Below the pieces are notes generated by a model. That model saw only the letters and a program-made list of their open reading frames with translations. It made no database searches and was not told where the DNA came from. A DNA stretch of 64,000 bases from JAIEPW01 sp964471915 (lineage in GTDB: Bacteria > Acidobacteriota > Terriglobia > Bryobacterales > Bryobacteraceae), in contig CAYYID010000002.1 in the NCBI GenBank assembly GCA_964471915.1, forward strand, positions 124,001 to 188,000, given 5' to 3'. How positions within the stretch are numbered: position 1 is the first letter of the stretch; each line of letters begins with the position of its first letter. Both the position numbers and the translations under genes were made by a program. Below are positions 1-10,164 of the stretch, one piece after another.

Positions 1-524
1 TCCAGGAGCTTTCCCAACTCTTCGGCACGCTGGGACGCAAGTACGTCGTCAAGCGGAGCCGCCTCCTCAATTGGGACGACACCAAGAACCGCGACCTCAT
101 CTTCATCGGCTCGCCTTCGGAGAACCTCTCCCTCCGCGAGCTTCCGCTCGAACTGGATTTCCGGTTCGAGAAGGTCAAGGACGGCCCCCGCCAGGGCGAC
201 CTGGGGATCGCGAACCTGCACCCCCAGCCCGGCGAGCAAGCCCTCTACCTCGGCTCGAAGAACCTGCCCATTACCGAGGACTACGCCGTGGTGGCGCTGC
301 TCCCAGGCCCCACGCAGCCGCAATGGGTGCTGCTGCTGGCAGGCACCACCACCTTCGGCACGCAGGCCGCCGCTGAATTCGTCTGCCGCGAAACCGGCGC
401 CGCCGCCCTCCTCGCGCGCCTCGGCGGGCCGGCGCCGCAGGCCTTCACCGGACTGCTGGCCATCAAAATCAACGGCGGCGTGCCCGTCGAAACGAAACTG
501 GTGGCCTTTCACAAGCTCCGCTGA
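1..524 (+). CDS. Hypothetical protein, C-terminal part (5' end outside window)
   Basis: An open frame enters from the left edge (first full codon at position 3) and stops at TGA 522-524, giving about 173 residues. I do not recognise the domain with certainty. It has alternating hydrophobic strands (DLIFIGSP, YAVVALLPG, WVLLLAGTTTFGTQAA) that look like a soluble alpha/beta domain rather than a membrane protein. Codon usage is GC-rich like the neighbours and no shadow of another gene covers it, so it is a real gene. The next gene starts three bases after its stop, so the two are probably co-transcribed. From memory, similar C-termini occur in acidobacterial proteins with an N-terminal helix-turn-helix, but the N-terminus is not visible here. 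Confidence 0.75.
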   Translation, partial: QELSQLFGTLGRKYVVKRSRLLNWDDTKNRDLIFIGSPSENLSLRELPLELDFRFEKVKDGPRQGDLGIANLHPQPGEQALYLGSKNLPITEDYAVVALLPGPTQPQWVLLLAGTTTFGTQAAAEFVCRETGAAALLARLGGPAPQAFTGLLAIKINGGVPVETKLVAFHKLR

Positions 525-527
525 TAC

Positions 528-2609
<2,082 letters not shown>

Positions 2610-2682
2610 ACTCCAACGGAGCCCCGCGCGTCAGCCAGCGGCACGCCCGGCTGGATCCATCGCCCGGCGGCATCCGGCGCCC

Positions 2683-5103
2683 TTAGACGTCGAGATTCCG
2701 CACGTCCAGCGCGTTCTCTTCGATGAACTTGCGCCGCGATTCGACATCCTCGCCCATCAGCGTGGTGAAGATCTCGTCCGCCTGCACCAGGTCCTCGAGA
2801 GTGACCTTCAGGAGGGTGCGGGTTTCCGCGTTCATCGTAGTGTCCGCCAACTGGTCGGCGTTCATTTCGCCGAGACCCTTGTACCGTTGCACTTGGATAT
2901 CCCGCGACCCTTCGTTCTTCACGAACGCCAGCAGCTCCCGCCAGGACTCCTGCTTGTCGCGCCGCGCGTCACGCACCACGTAAAACGGCGGCTGATTCAG
3001 CTTCACCATCTGCTTCGCGATCGCGCGCATCCGCCGGTACTCCGGCTGCGCCGCCAGCTCCAGGTCGACCCGCCGCTCACCCTTGGTGGGATCCTCGTAC
3101 GTCAGCAGCCAAGTGGAATGCTCTTCCTCGCGCGAAAGCTTCGATGCGAGCCCCACCGCCTGCAACGCCGCCGCTGCCTGCTTCAGGTTCTCTTCCTGAG
3201 CGAAATCCGCCTTGGTGTCGAGCGCCAGGTTCGGATTCACCAGCACTTCCACCGCCCGCGCGTCGCGCAGCCGCCGCTCCAAGCGCCGCGCCAGCTCCTC
3301 TAGTTCGTTGAGCTGCATCAGGAAGTTCCGCAGCTCCGTGCCCTGCAGCGAAGCGCCGCCGGCCGCCGTTTCCACCGAAACGTTCTCCGTCGCCCGCCGC
3401 AGGATCTCCCTCGTGAACTCGTGGTCGTTCTTGATGTACTTCTCGCTCTTGCCCTTCTTGATCCGGTACAGCGGCGGCTGCGCGATGAACACGTGCCCGC
3501 GGTCGATCAGCTCCCGCATGTGCCGGAAGAAGAACGTCAGCAGCAGCGTGCGGATGTGCGAGCCGTCGACGTCGGCGTCCGTCATGATGATGATCTTGCC
3601 GTAGCGCAGCTTTGTGGCGTCGAAATCGTTCACGCCGATCCCGGTGCCGATCGCCGTGATCATCGCCCGGATTTCCTCGTGGCCCAGCATCTTGTCGTAC
3701 CGGGCCTTCTCCACGTTCAGGATCTTGCCCTTCAGCGGCAGGATCGCCTGCGTCCGGCGGTCGCGCCCGGTCTTAGCGGTGCCGCCGGCGGACTCGCCCT
3801 CCACCAGGAACAGCTCGCAGCGGTCCGGATCCCGCTCCTGGCAATCCGCCAGCTTGCCCGGCAGCCCGCCGGAGTCCATCGCGCCCTTGCGCCGCGTCAG
3901 GTCCCGCGCCTTACGCGCGGCTTCTCTGGCGCGCGCGGCGTCGATCGCCTTCTGGATAATCCGCTTCATCACGGCCGAGTTCTTGTCGAAGAACTCGCCG
4001 AGCTTCTCGTTCACCAGTTGGACCACCTGTCCCTGGATGTCGGAGTTCAGCTTACCCTTGGTCTGCCCTTCGAACTGCGGCTGCGGCAGCTTTACGCTCA
4101 CCACCGCCGTCAGCCCCTCGCGGACGTCGTCGCCCGTGAGGTTCTCCTTCACGTCCTTGAACAGCCCCGCCGCCTGCGCCGCGGAGTTGATGGTCCGCGT
4201 CAACGCACTGCGGAAGCCCGACAGGTGGTTCCCGCCGTCAACAGTGTTGATGTTGTTCGCGAAGCTGAACACGCTCTCTGAGTACGTGTCGTTGTACTGC
4301 AGCGCGATCTCGATGTGCAGCACGCCGCCGTTCGGCAGGTCCCGGTCGCCTTCGAAATGGATCGGCTTGTCGTGCAGCACCTGCTTGCCGCGGTTCAGGT
4401 GCCGGATGAACTCCGAGATGCCGCCCGAGAAGTGAAACTCGACGTTCTTCGCCGGATCCTCGCGCTCGTCGGTCAGCGTGATGGTCAGCCCCTTGTTCAG
4501 GAACGCCAGCTCCCGCAGGCGCGCCGCGAGGGTGTCGAAGTTGAACACCGTCGCGTCCATGATCGTCTGGTCCGGCTTGAATGTGATCTTCGTCCCGGTC
4601 TTCTTGCCCGCCTTGCCTGCCTTTGTCAGCGGCGCCTTGGGGATCCCGCGCTCGTAGTCCTGCTCCCAGGTGTAGCCTTCGCGCCAGATCTCCAGGTGCA
4701 GCGTTTCCGAGAGCGCGTTCACGCAACTGACGCCCACCCCATGCAGGCCGCCGGAGACTTTGTAGGTGTTCGAGTCGAACTTGCCGCCCGCGTGCAGCTT
4801 GGTCATCACGACCTCGGCCGCCGACACGCCCTCGGCGTGCATATCCACCGGGATCCCGCGGCCGTTGTCCACCACGGTCAGCGAGTTGTCGATGTGAATC
4901 GTGATGTTGATGTCCGTGCAGAAGCCGGCCAGCGCTTCGTCCACCGAGTTGTCGACCACTTCGTAAACCAGGTGGTGCAGCCCCGCTTCCGTGGTGGAGC
5001 CGATGTACATCGCGGGCCGGAGGCGCACGGCCTCCAGTCCCTCGAGCACCTTAATACTTGAGGAATCGTACGTTTCCACCGCGCCCGAATCTTTGCTTGC
5101 CAT
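2683..5103 (-). CDS. gyrB: DNA gyrase subunit B
   Basis: An 806-residue type II topoisomerase ATPase subunit; with GyrA (not in window) it introduces negative supercoils. GHKL ATPase: Glu48 and Asn52 in YEVVDNSVDEA, Asp79 in DNGRGIP, and the lid GGLHGVGVS (118-126). Toprim domain: VEGESAGG (434-441, Glu435) and DADVDGSH (509-516) with the Mg-binding aspartates. The C-terminal QRYKGLGEMNADQL motif is intact. There is a typical Proteobacteria-like insertion region between Toprim halves (about 590-720). ATG start gives the normal N-terminus. It lies downstream of dnaN in the same direction with a 56-bp gap, a common dnaA-dnaN-gyrB arrangement but without recF between. Confidence 0.98.
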   Translation of the reverse strand: MASKDSGAVETYDSSSIKVLEGLEAVRLRPAMYIGSTTEAGLHHLVYEVVDNSVDEALAGFCTDINITIHIDNSLTVVDNGRGIPVDMHAEGVSAAEVVMTKLHAGGKFDSNTYKVSGGLHGVGVSCVNALSETLHLEIWREGYTWEQDYERGIPKAPLTKAGKAGKKTGTKITFKPDQTIMDATVFNFDTLAARLRELAFLNKGLTITLTDEREDPAKNVEFHFSGGISEFIRHLNRGKQVLHDKPIHFEGDRDLPNGGVLHIEIALQYNDTYSESVFSFANNINTVDGGNHLSGFRSALTRTINSAAQAAGLFKDVKENLTGDDVREGLTAVVSVKLPQPQFEGQTKGKLNSDIQGQVVQLVNEKLGEFFDKNSAVMKRIIQKAIDAARAREAARKARDLTRRKGAMDSGGLPGKLADCQERDPDRCELFLVEGESAGGTAKTGRDRRTQAILPLKGKILNVEKARYDKMLGHEEIRAMITAIGTGIGVNDFDATKLRYGKIIIMTDADVDGSHIRTLLLTFFFRHMRELIDRGHVFIAQPPLYRIKKGKSEKYIKNDHEFTREILRRATENVSVETAAGGASLQGTELRNFLMQLNELEELARRLERRLRDARAVEVLVNPNLALDTKADFAQEENLKQAAAALQAVGLASKLSREEEHSTWLLTYEDPTKGERRVDLELAAQPEYRRMRAIAKQMVKLNQPPFYVVRDARRDKQESWRELLAFVKNEGSRDIQVQRYKGLGEMNADQLADTTMNAETRTLLKVTLEDLVQADEIFTTLMGEDVESRRKFIEENALDVRNLDV

Positions 5104-5159
5104 AGTTTGGTGTTGCGTTCCCAGCCGGACTCGTATCTCGATCTGACCCTCGCCGCGCC

Positions 5160-6275
5160 TCAGATCCGCATCGGCATGATCACGTAGCGGTACACGGTGG
5201 CGGCATCGGCGCCCGCCGGCCGCAGTTCGCCCGCGCTGTTCGGATCCTTGAAGTGGAACGTCGCCGACGTCTCCGGGATGGCCCGCAGAAAGTCGCCGAG
5301 GTATTGCGCGTTGAAGCCGATCTCCAGCTTCTCGCCGTCGTACTCCACCGGCAGGCTTTCTTCCGACTCTCCGGTGTCGGACACCGACGAGTAGATCTTC
5401 ACTTCGCCCGGGGCTACTTGCAGACGGATCGCTCGGGACCGTTCATCCGAGAACTGGGCCACGCGGTCAATCGCCGCCTTAAGTTCGTCGCGGTTCATCG
5501 TGATCGCGTGCGGCGCATCCTTGGGCAGCACGCGCTCGAAGTCGGGGAAATTGCCGGAGAGCTTGCGGCTCAGCAGCAGGCGCTCGCCGAGTTCGAAGAA
5601 CAGGTGATTGTCGTCACCCGAAAAGCGGATCATGGCGTCCGGCGCGGCTTCGCCCGCCAGCTTCTGTAGTTCCGCCATCGCTTTCTTCGGCAATAGAGCC
5701 TTGTAAGTGCCCGCGACACCCGGCAACTCGGTCTGCACTTCGGTCATCGCCAGGCGATGCCCGTCGGTAGCCACCATCGTGATTCCGGTCGCCTTCAGGA
5801 TCATCATGGCGCCGTTCAGGGTGAACCGCGACTCCTCGGAAGAGATCGAGAAGATCGTCCGCCCGATCATCGCCACCAGCACCTTCGCCGGCAGCGACGC
5901 CAGCACCGCCGGCATCACCGGCAGGTCTGGAAAGCTCTCCCGCGACATGCCCGCAATCCGCGTCCGCGACCGCCCGCACACCAGCGAGGCCCAGTGGTTG
6001 TCGGCCACCTTCACCTGGACATCGGCATCCGGCAGCAGCCGGACATAGTCCAGCAGCCGCTTGGCCGGAATGGTGCCGGAGCCGCCTTTCTTCACCTTCG
6101 CCGGGCACGAACAACGGATACCCAGCTCGAGATCCGTCGCGGTGAGCACCACCTTGTCACCCGACGCTTCGAGAAGCACGTTCGACAGAATCGGAATGGT
6201 GGTCTTCTTCTCGACGACGCCTTGGGACAGGTTCAGTTCGCGTACAAGGTCGGCTTTGTTGACGGTAAATTCCAT
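5160..6275 (-). CDS. dnaN: DNA polymerase III beta sliding clamp
   Basis: A 371-residue ring-forming processivity factor, homodimeric, that tethers Pol III and other clamp partners to DNA. The N-terminus (MEFTVNKADLVRELN then KKTTIPILSNVLLEA) and the C-terminal VMPMRI tail are characteristic of the family. Length matches the usual 365-375 residues, enough for three clamp folds (about 1-125, 126-250, 251-371). ATG start with the expected N-terminus. It follows dnaA in the same direction after a 252-bp gap that contains a DnaA-box-like site, so it may have its own promoter. Confidence 0.97.
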   Translation of the reverse strand: MEFTVNKADLVRELNLSQGVVEKKTTIPILSNVLLEASGDKVVLTATDLELGIRCSCPAKVKKGGSGTIPAKRLLDYVRLLPDADVQVKVADNHWASLVCGRSRTRIAGMSRESFPDLPVMPAVLASLPAKVLVAMIGRTIFSISSEESRFTLNGAMMILKATGITMVATDGHRLAMTEVQTELPGVAGTYKALLPKKAMAELQKLAGEAAPDAMIRFSGDDNHLFFELGERLLLSRKLSGNFPDFERVLPKDAPHAITMNRDELKAAIDRVAQFSDERSRAIRLQVAPGEVKIYSSVSDTGESEESLPVEYDGEKLEIGFNAQYLGDFLRAIPETSATFHFKDPNSAGELRPAGADAATVYRYVIMPMRI

Positions 6276-6507
6276 GGAGTGCTTCCTTGCGAGCTTCCGG
6301 CTCTGTTGTTCTGCTGGAGAGAATCCAGTACTACAAGAAGAGAACCGTTTTCATAGGGGCTGCGGAAATGTTGAGAACCCTCTAAAGCATAGCAATTTCA
6401 GTCCCTTCCTGCCACATCGGACCCTGGGAAACCGGGTGGTCCACGGTGCCAAAATCCAGCTTCCCGGGGTCTTCCACCGGCGCCCACAACCGGACCGGGC
6501 GCCTCGC

Positions 6508-6516
6508 GGTGGATAA
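6508..6516 (-). promoter_or_regulatory. DnaA-box-like site between dnaA and dnaN
   Basis: The plus strand reads GGTGGATAA, the reverse complement TTATCCACC, one mismatch from the consensus DnaA box TTATCCACA. It lies 11 bp past the dnaA stop in the dnaN upstream region. The rest of 6276-6507 contains no other gene that I can see. A single 8-of-9 match can occur by chance; location near dnaA and dnaN raises its value. Confidence 0.45.
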
Positions 6517-6527
6517 GTCATCTAAGT

Positions 6528-7832
6528 TCAACGGATAGAATCACTTAAGCTGTGGAGCAAGCGGTGCAAATCCGCATCCTTATGCCGCAGCTTCTCGATC
6601 TTCTGGATGGAGTGCAGCACCGTCGTATGGTGCTTGTTCCCGAAGGCCCGGCCGATCTCCGGCAGGGAAGCCTGAGTCAGATCTTTGATCAGGAACATCG
6701 CGATCTGCCGGGGGTAGGCGATCGCCCGCGTATTGGACTTCGCCCGCAGTTGCGCCGGCTGCAACTGGAATTGGTCGGCCACCGCGCGCACCACGGCATC
6801 CATCGTGATCCGCCGCTCCGTGCCCCCGCCGAGGTACTTCAGGACCTGCTGCGCCATCGATAGCGTAATGGGGCTTTCGGTGACGGACGAGTACGCGATC
6901 AGCTTCACCAGCGCGCCTTCGAGTTCCCGCACGTTCGACTTCACACGGGTCGCGATGAACACACGCACGTCCTCGGGCAGAGGGACGCCTTCCACTTCGG
7001 CCTTGCGGTCGAGGATCGCCATTTTTGTTTCGAGGTCGGGCGCTTGCACGTCGACCATCAGGCCCCACTCGAACCGCGAGCGCAGCCGGTCTACCAGGCC
7101 GGAGATGTTCTTCGGCGCGGAATCGCTCGAAACCACGATCTGCCGCTGGTGATCGTAGAGTTCGTTGAACGTGTGGAAGAATTCCTCCTGCGTGCGCTCC
7201 TTGCCGCCGAGAATCTGAATGTCGTCGATCAGCAGCACATCTGCCGAGCGATAGTGCCTCTGAAAGTGCGCCATGCGCTCTGACCGGATGCACCCGATCA
7301 TCTCGTTCATGAACCGCTCGCTCGACGTGTAAACGATCCGCATGCCGGGATGCGCCTGCAGCAGATTGCGGCCGATCGCGTGCATCAGGTGGGTCTTGCC
7401 CATGCCGGTGCCGCCGTAAATGAAAAGCGGGTTGTACTTGCGCGCCGGCCCGTCCGCCACCGCGCGCGCCGCCGCGTGCGCGAATTGATTGCAGGAGCCG
7501 ACCACGAAGGTGTCGAACGTGAACCGCGGGTTCAGTTGTCCCACCGCGGACGCAAACACCGGCTCGGCGGCGTCCGGCAACGAGCGCGGCGGCGTGGCGG
7601 TTTCCACTTCATACACCACGTGGTGGAAGGGTAAACCGAGGTCCCGGATCGCCTGATGGATCTGGTCCGAGTAGGACTGCTCCACGTAGTCCTTGGTCAC
7701 CCGGTCCGGAACCGCGATCCACAACGTGGACGGGTCCGCCCGCCTCTGGTAGGTCCGCGAGAGCCAGCTTTGCACTGCCTCTGCGCTGATCCTCGTCTCT
7801 AATGCTGCCTTCAGCCGATCCCAATCGTTCAT
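6528..7832 (-). CDS. dnaA: Chromosomal replication initiator DnaA
   Basis: A 434-residue AAA+ initiator that binds DnaA boxes and opens the origin. Starting at ATG 7832 (MNDWDRLKAALE) gives the normal domain I N-terminus; the longer frame from 7943 adds 37 residues with no family likeness and runs through origin sequence. Walker A GGTGMGKT is at 140-147, Walker B VLLIDD at 199-204, box VII arginine region GLVDRLRSRFEWG at 245-257, and the domain IV DNA-binding helix-turn-helix at about 345-434. The signature loop reads FGNKHHTTVLHS (397-408) instead of the more usual GGRDHTTV, a change in the DNA-contacting segment. Domain II is short (about 80-100). Confidence 0.97.
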   Translation of the reverse strand: MNDWDRLKAALETRISAEAVQSWLSRTYQRRADPSTLWIAVPDRVTKDYVEQSYSDQIHQAIRDLGLPFHHVVYEVETATPPRSLPDAAEPVFASAVGQLNPRFTFDTFVVGSCNQFAHAAARAVADGPARKYNPLFIYGGTGMGKTHLMHAIGRNLLQAHPGMRIVYTSSERFMNEMIGCIRSERMAHFQRHYRSADVLLIDDIQILGGKERTQEEFFHTFNELYDHQRQIVVSSDSAPKNISGLVDRLRSRFEWGLMVDVQAPDLETKMAILDRKAEVEGVPLPEDVRVFIATRVKSNVRELEGALVKLIAYSSVTESPITLSMAQQVLKYLGGGTERRITMDAVVRAVADQFQLQPAQLRAKSNTRAIAYPRQIAMFLIKDLTQASLPEIGRAFGNKHHTTVLHSIQKIEKLRHKDADLHRLLHSLSDSIR

Positions 7833-7904
7833 CACCGGTTGCACCCGATCCTGTCTGCTTTCGGTACGGCCCGGAGCCCGCAACAAAAAACACAAATCCC
7901 ACAG

Positions 7905-7927
7905 GTTTTCCACATCCCGTGGAAAAC
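7905..7927. repeat. Perfect 9-bp inverted repeat carrying DnaA-box-like sequence
   Basis: GTTTTCCAC (7905-7913) and its exact complement GTGGAAAAC (7919-7927) are separated by ATCCC. Each arm contains most of a DnaA box (TTTTCCACA on the plus strand, TTTTCCACG on the minus strand). It could bind DnaA as a head-to-head pair, or act as a hairpin or operator in the dnaA leader, 73 bp upstream of the dnaA start. Confidence 0.6.
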
Positions 7928-8114
7928 TGGGGACCTGCCTCACCGCTCGCTACGGATTTTTTGTTGCCGACGCTCCGATTCCGGTCCTGCGAGGTCTCTC
8001 CGTCCTGACTAGGACCCCGTCGTTCTAAGGACCACAGCATAGCACAGTTGCGCCGCGCCGGAAGACCGAAAGAGCAAAAAACCCTGCAATATTAGTTCTT
8101 TTGAATCATACACT

Positions 8115-8123
8115 TGTGGACAA
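8115..8123 (-). promoter_or_regulatory. DnaA-box-like site in AT-rich patch
   Basis: The plus strand TGTGGACAA is TTGTCCACA on the minus strand, one mismatch from TTATCCACA. It sits inside the AT-rich stretch 8079-8160 upstream of dnaA. Confidence 0.5.
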
Positions 8124-8194
8124 TATGACATCACTACACACGTAGTAAAACATTCTCTGCTCAGTCTGTAGCAGCACCGGAAAACGCCTGGAAA

Positions 8195-8223
8195 TTGACT
8201 TCGCCAGGCAGTCGCGCGACAAT
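8195..8223 (+). promoter_or_regulatory. Promoter of tRNA-Gly
   Basis: A -35 TTGACT (8195-8200, five of six consensus bases) is followed after exactly 17 bp by GACAAT (8218-8223, four of six). Transcription would start near 8230, about 12 nt before the mature tRNA 5' end. Confidence 0.65.
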
Positions 8224-8241
8224 ACAGAGGTCAGGTAAGGT

Positions 8242-8317
<76 letters not shown>

Positions 8318-8349
8318 TCGCAACCCGTTCCTGACGTCCCCCCGTCCGG

Positions 8350-8517
8350 CTAGTCGCGCTCCATGACGCTGGTGAGATCCGCCTGCCGCACCCCGTAGAG
8401 CTTCAGCAGATTGCGGCACATCTCCGCCGCCAGGCGTTCGGGAGAGGACTTGCCCGCCAGCTCCGATTCGTCCAACTCGATTTCCACTTTCAGGTGCACG
8501 TCGAAGCGGTGGGTCAT
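8350..8517 (-). CDS. Small hypothetical protein (55 aa)
   Basis: A 55-codon frame starting ATG at 8517 with the Shine-Dalgarno AAGGAA about 9 nt upstream. The product begins MTHRFDVHLKVEIELD and ends YGVRQADLTSVMERD; it is soluble, acidic and amphipathic, with no signal peptide or membrane segment. It is not a shadow of another gene and stands alone between tRNA-Gly and a divergent gene. I do not recognise a family. The ribosome-binding site and balanced composition support a real gene. Confidence 0.6.
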   Translation of the reverse strand: MTHRFDVHLKVEIELDESELAGKSSPERLAAEMCRNLLKLYGVRQADLTSVMERD

Positions 8518-8567
8518 GACTGGGGTTCCTTGCGCGAACTATCAGGGATCATAGCAACTCGGCTAGG

Positions 8568-9194
8568 ATGGAGGAAGTGAGCTGCCGGATTTGCGAGAAC
8601 AGGAAGCCCCGCAGGTACTGCCCCGGCGTTCACGGCGACATCTGCGCACCCTGCTGCGGCGAACAGCGCGAGGCCACCGTGGATTGTCCGCTCGATTGCT
8701 CCTATTTGATCGAAGCGCGCAAGCATGAGCAGCGCCCGGCGATGGCCCTGGAGGATTTTCCCAACCAGGATGTGCGCATTACGGAGGGCTTTCTGCAGCG
8801 CAACCACGCCCTCCTCTTTTCGCTCGGCATGTCGCTCGCGCAGGCCGCCGCCGGCACTCCGGGCACCGTGGACAACGACGTCCGGGACGCCCTGCAGGCG
8901 TTGATCCGCACGTACCGCACCCGGGAGTCCGGGCTGATCTACGAGACTCGCTCGCGGAATCCGTATGCCGCCGGTATCCAAGCCCGCGTGGAGCAAGCCG
9001 TGGAGGAGTTCCGCAAAGGCATGGCCGCGGAGACGGGGATGCACCTGGTCCGCGACGCCGAGGTGCTCGGCTGCCTGGTGTTTCTGGAGCGGCTGGAACT
9101 GCAGCAGAATAACGGGAGGCGGCGCGGCCGCGCCTTCCTGAGTTTCCTGAACGGGGAGCTGCTGCCCCCGGAGGTCCGGGCCGCGGGGTCCTGA
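8568..9194 (+). CDS. Cysteine-rich N-terminal (zinc-binding-like) conserved hypothetical protein
   Basis: A 208-residue cytoplasmic protein. The first 45 residues contain eight cysteines (6, 9, 18, 26, 29, 30, 40, 44) in a CxxC...CxxCC arrangement typical of a zinc-binding module. The rest is mostly helical and charged, without a recognisable catalytic motif. It ends six bases before the start of the following oxidoreductase in the same direction, so they probably share a transcript. A role in nucleic-acid or protein binding is possible but is only inference from the zinc-ribbon-like head. Function unknown. Confidence 0.8.
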   Translation: MEEVSCRICENRKPRRYCPGVHGDICAPCCGEQREATVDCPLDCSYLIEARKHEQRPAMALEDFPNQDVRITEGFLQRNHALLFSLGMSLAQAAAGTPGTVDNDVRDALQALIRTYRTRESGLIYETRSRNPYAAGIQARVEQAVEEFRKGMAAETGMHLVRDAEVLGCLVFLERLELQQNNGRRRGRAFLSFLNGELLPPEVRAAGS

Positions 9195-9199
9195 AGAAC

Positions 9200-9889
9200 A
9201 TGCAAGCTAAGCTGGTCGCTGTCCGCGAGATCGCTCCCCTGGTGCGGCATTTCGTTTTCGAGGTGCCGGACAAGCCGGACTTCGCCTTTGTGCCGGGCCA
9301 GTTTGTCTCGATCACCGAGACGCTGCACGGCAAGAAGGTGACCCGCCCGTACTCGATCGCCTCCGCGCCGGACGGCAATCGCTTCGACTTGTGCCTGAAC
9401 CTGGTGCCCGAGGGGCTGATGTCGCCGTTCCTGTTCTCGCTGGCGCCGGGCGCGATCATCGAGATCCGGCCGCCGCTCGGCATGTTCGTGCTCAAGAACC
9501 CGCCGCGCGAGGCCATCTTCATTGCCACCGGCACCGGCGTGGCGCCGTTCCGCTCCATGATTCTGGCCGAGCAGCGCGCCGCCGCGCCGCGCCCCATGAC
9601 GCTGCTGTTCGGCGTCCGGTACGAGCCCTCCTTGATGTACCGCGAAGAGTTTGAGGATTGGGCGGCGCGCACGCCGTCGTTCCGTTTCTGGCCGACGCTC
9701 AGCCGTCCCGGCGAGAACTGGAAAGGCCGGACTGGCCACGTCCAGACGCATCTGGACGAAGCCATCGGCGACCGCCGCGACCTGGACGTCTACATCTGCG
9801 GCCTGAAGCTGATGGTGGACGACGTCCGGGAGCGTCTCAAGGCCCTGGGGTTTGACCGCAAGCAAATCATCTACGAGAAGTACGACTGA
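9200..9889 (+). CDS. FAD/NAD(P)-binding oxidoreductase (ferredoxin-NADP reductase family)
   Basis: A 229-residue flavoprotein reductase. The FAD-binding barrel carries RPYSIAS (49-55); the NAD(P)-binding domain carries GTGVAPFRSM (111-120) and the YICGLKLMVDDVR segment (198-210). The C-terminus ends YEKYD, with an aromatic residue near the end as in ferredoxin-NADP reductases. Length is normal for a stand-alone reductase domain without a fused ferredoxin. ATG start. It sits between a zinc-binding-like protein and a two-helix membrane protein (4-base stop/start overlap), so it may hand electrons to a partner at the membrane; the partner is not identifiable. Confidence 0.88.
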   Translation: MQAKLVAVREIAPLVRHFVFEVPDKPDFAFVPGQFVSITETLHGKKVTRPYSIASAPDGNRFDLCLNLVPEGLMSPFLFSLAPGAIIEIRPPLGMFVLKNPPREAIFIATGTGVAPFRSMILAEQRAAAPRPMTLLFGVRYEPSLMYREEFEDWAARTPSFRFWPTLSRPGENWKGRTGHVQTHLDEAIGDRRDLDVYICGLKLMVDDVRERLKALGFDRKQIIYEKYD

Positions 9890-10101
9890 TGGGACGCGCA
9901 CTCGCTCTTGCCGCCGCCGCGGTGTTGGTTTTCGTCACCGCTGCCTTCCTGATGATGCAGGTGTTTCCCGCGCCACTACAGCCGTCGGACTTCGTGGTGA
10001 TCGGTACCGTGGCCACCGGCGCGGCCTTGCTGGTGCTCTTCCTGGTCCTGATCATGACCACCCACAAAGGGTCCGGCGTGTTTTTCAAGCGCCGCAAGTG
10101 A
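9889..10101 (+). CDS. Small two-helix membrane protein
   Basis: A 70-residue protein whose ATG overlaps the reductase stop (TGATG), a sign of translational coupling. Two hydrophobic segments (about 4-27 and 37-57) flank a short loop, and the tail is basic (FFKRRK), predicting both ends in the cytoplasm. No family recognised. Coupling suggests it anchors or works with the reductase, which is inference. Confidence 0.75.
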   Translation: MGRALALAAAAVLVFVTAAFLMMQVFPAPLQPSDFVVIGTVATGAALLVLFLVLIMTTHKGSGVFFKRRK

Positions 10102-10114
10102 TCAGGCGAGCGAG

Positions 10115-10156
10115 ATAGTTGACAAAGTCAACTATATTGGTTGACATTGTCAACCA
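10115..10156. repeat. Two tandem palindromes with GTTGAC/GTCAAC half-sites, 22-bp period
   Basis: The first palindrome (10115-10135) has 9-bp arms ATAGTTGAC and GTCAACTAT around AAA. The second (10138-10156, TGGTTGACATTGTCAACCA) has 9-bp arms around a single T. The GTTGAC cores are at 10118 and 10140 and the GTCAAC cores at 10127 and 10149, so the half-sites repeat exactly every 22 bp, about two helical turns. It lies between the 3' ends of two convergent genes and lacks a T-run, so it looks more like a repressor-type binding site than a classical terminator. Confidence 0.85.
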
Positions 10157-10164
10157 TTTCGGAC

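Larger units (their letters stand above)
7833..8241. other. Candidate replication origin (oriC) region, non-coding
   Basis: A 409-bp gap between dnaA and tRNA-Gly without a credible gene. It holds TTTTCCACA at 7906-7914 and TTGTCCACA (minus strand) at 8115-8123, each one mismatch from the DnaA box TTATCCACA, a 9-bp inverted repeat around the first, and an AT-rich patch at about 8079-8160 that stands out from the GC-rich surroundings and could be the unwinding element. Origins next to dnaA are common in bacteria. The assignment is inference; GC-skew inversion was not computed. The tRNA-Gly promoter occupies the right end. Confidence 0.6.

Noticed and set aside
3421..4281. 286-codon frame antisense to gyrB
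   Set aside because: Shadow of gyrB; His/Arg/Leu/Val-rich translation without motifs.
7833..7943. 37-residue N-terminal extension of DnaA
   Set aside because: Not like any DnaA domain I and runs through origin sequence; ATG 7832 gives the normal start.
10102..10164. Intrinsic terminator
   Set aside because: The palindromes lack a T-run on either strand, and two phased dyads are atypical for a terminator.
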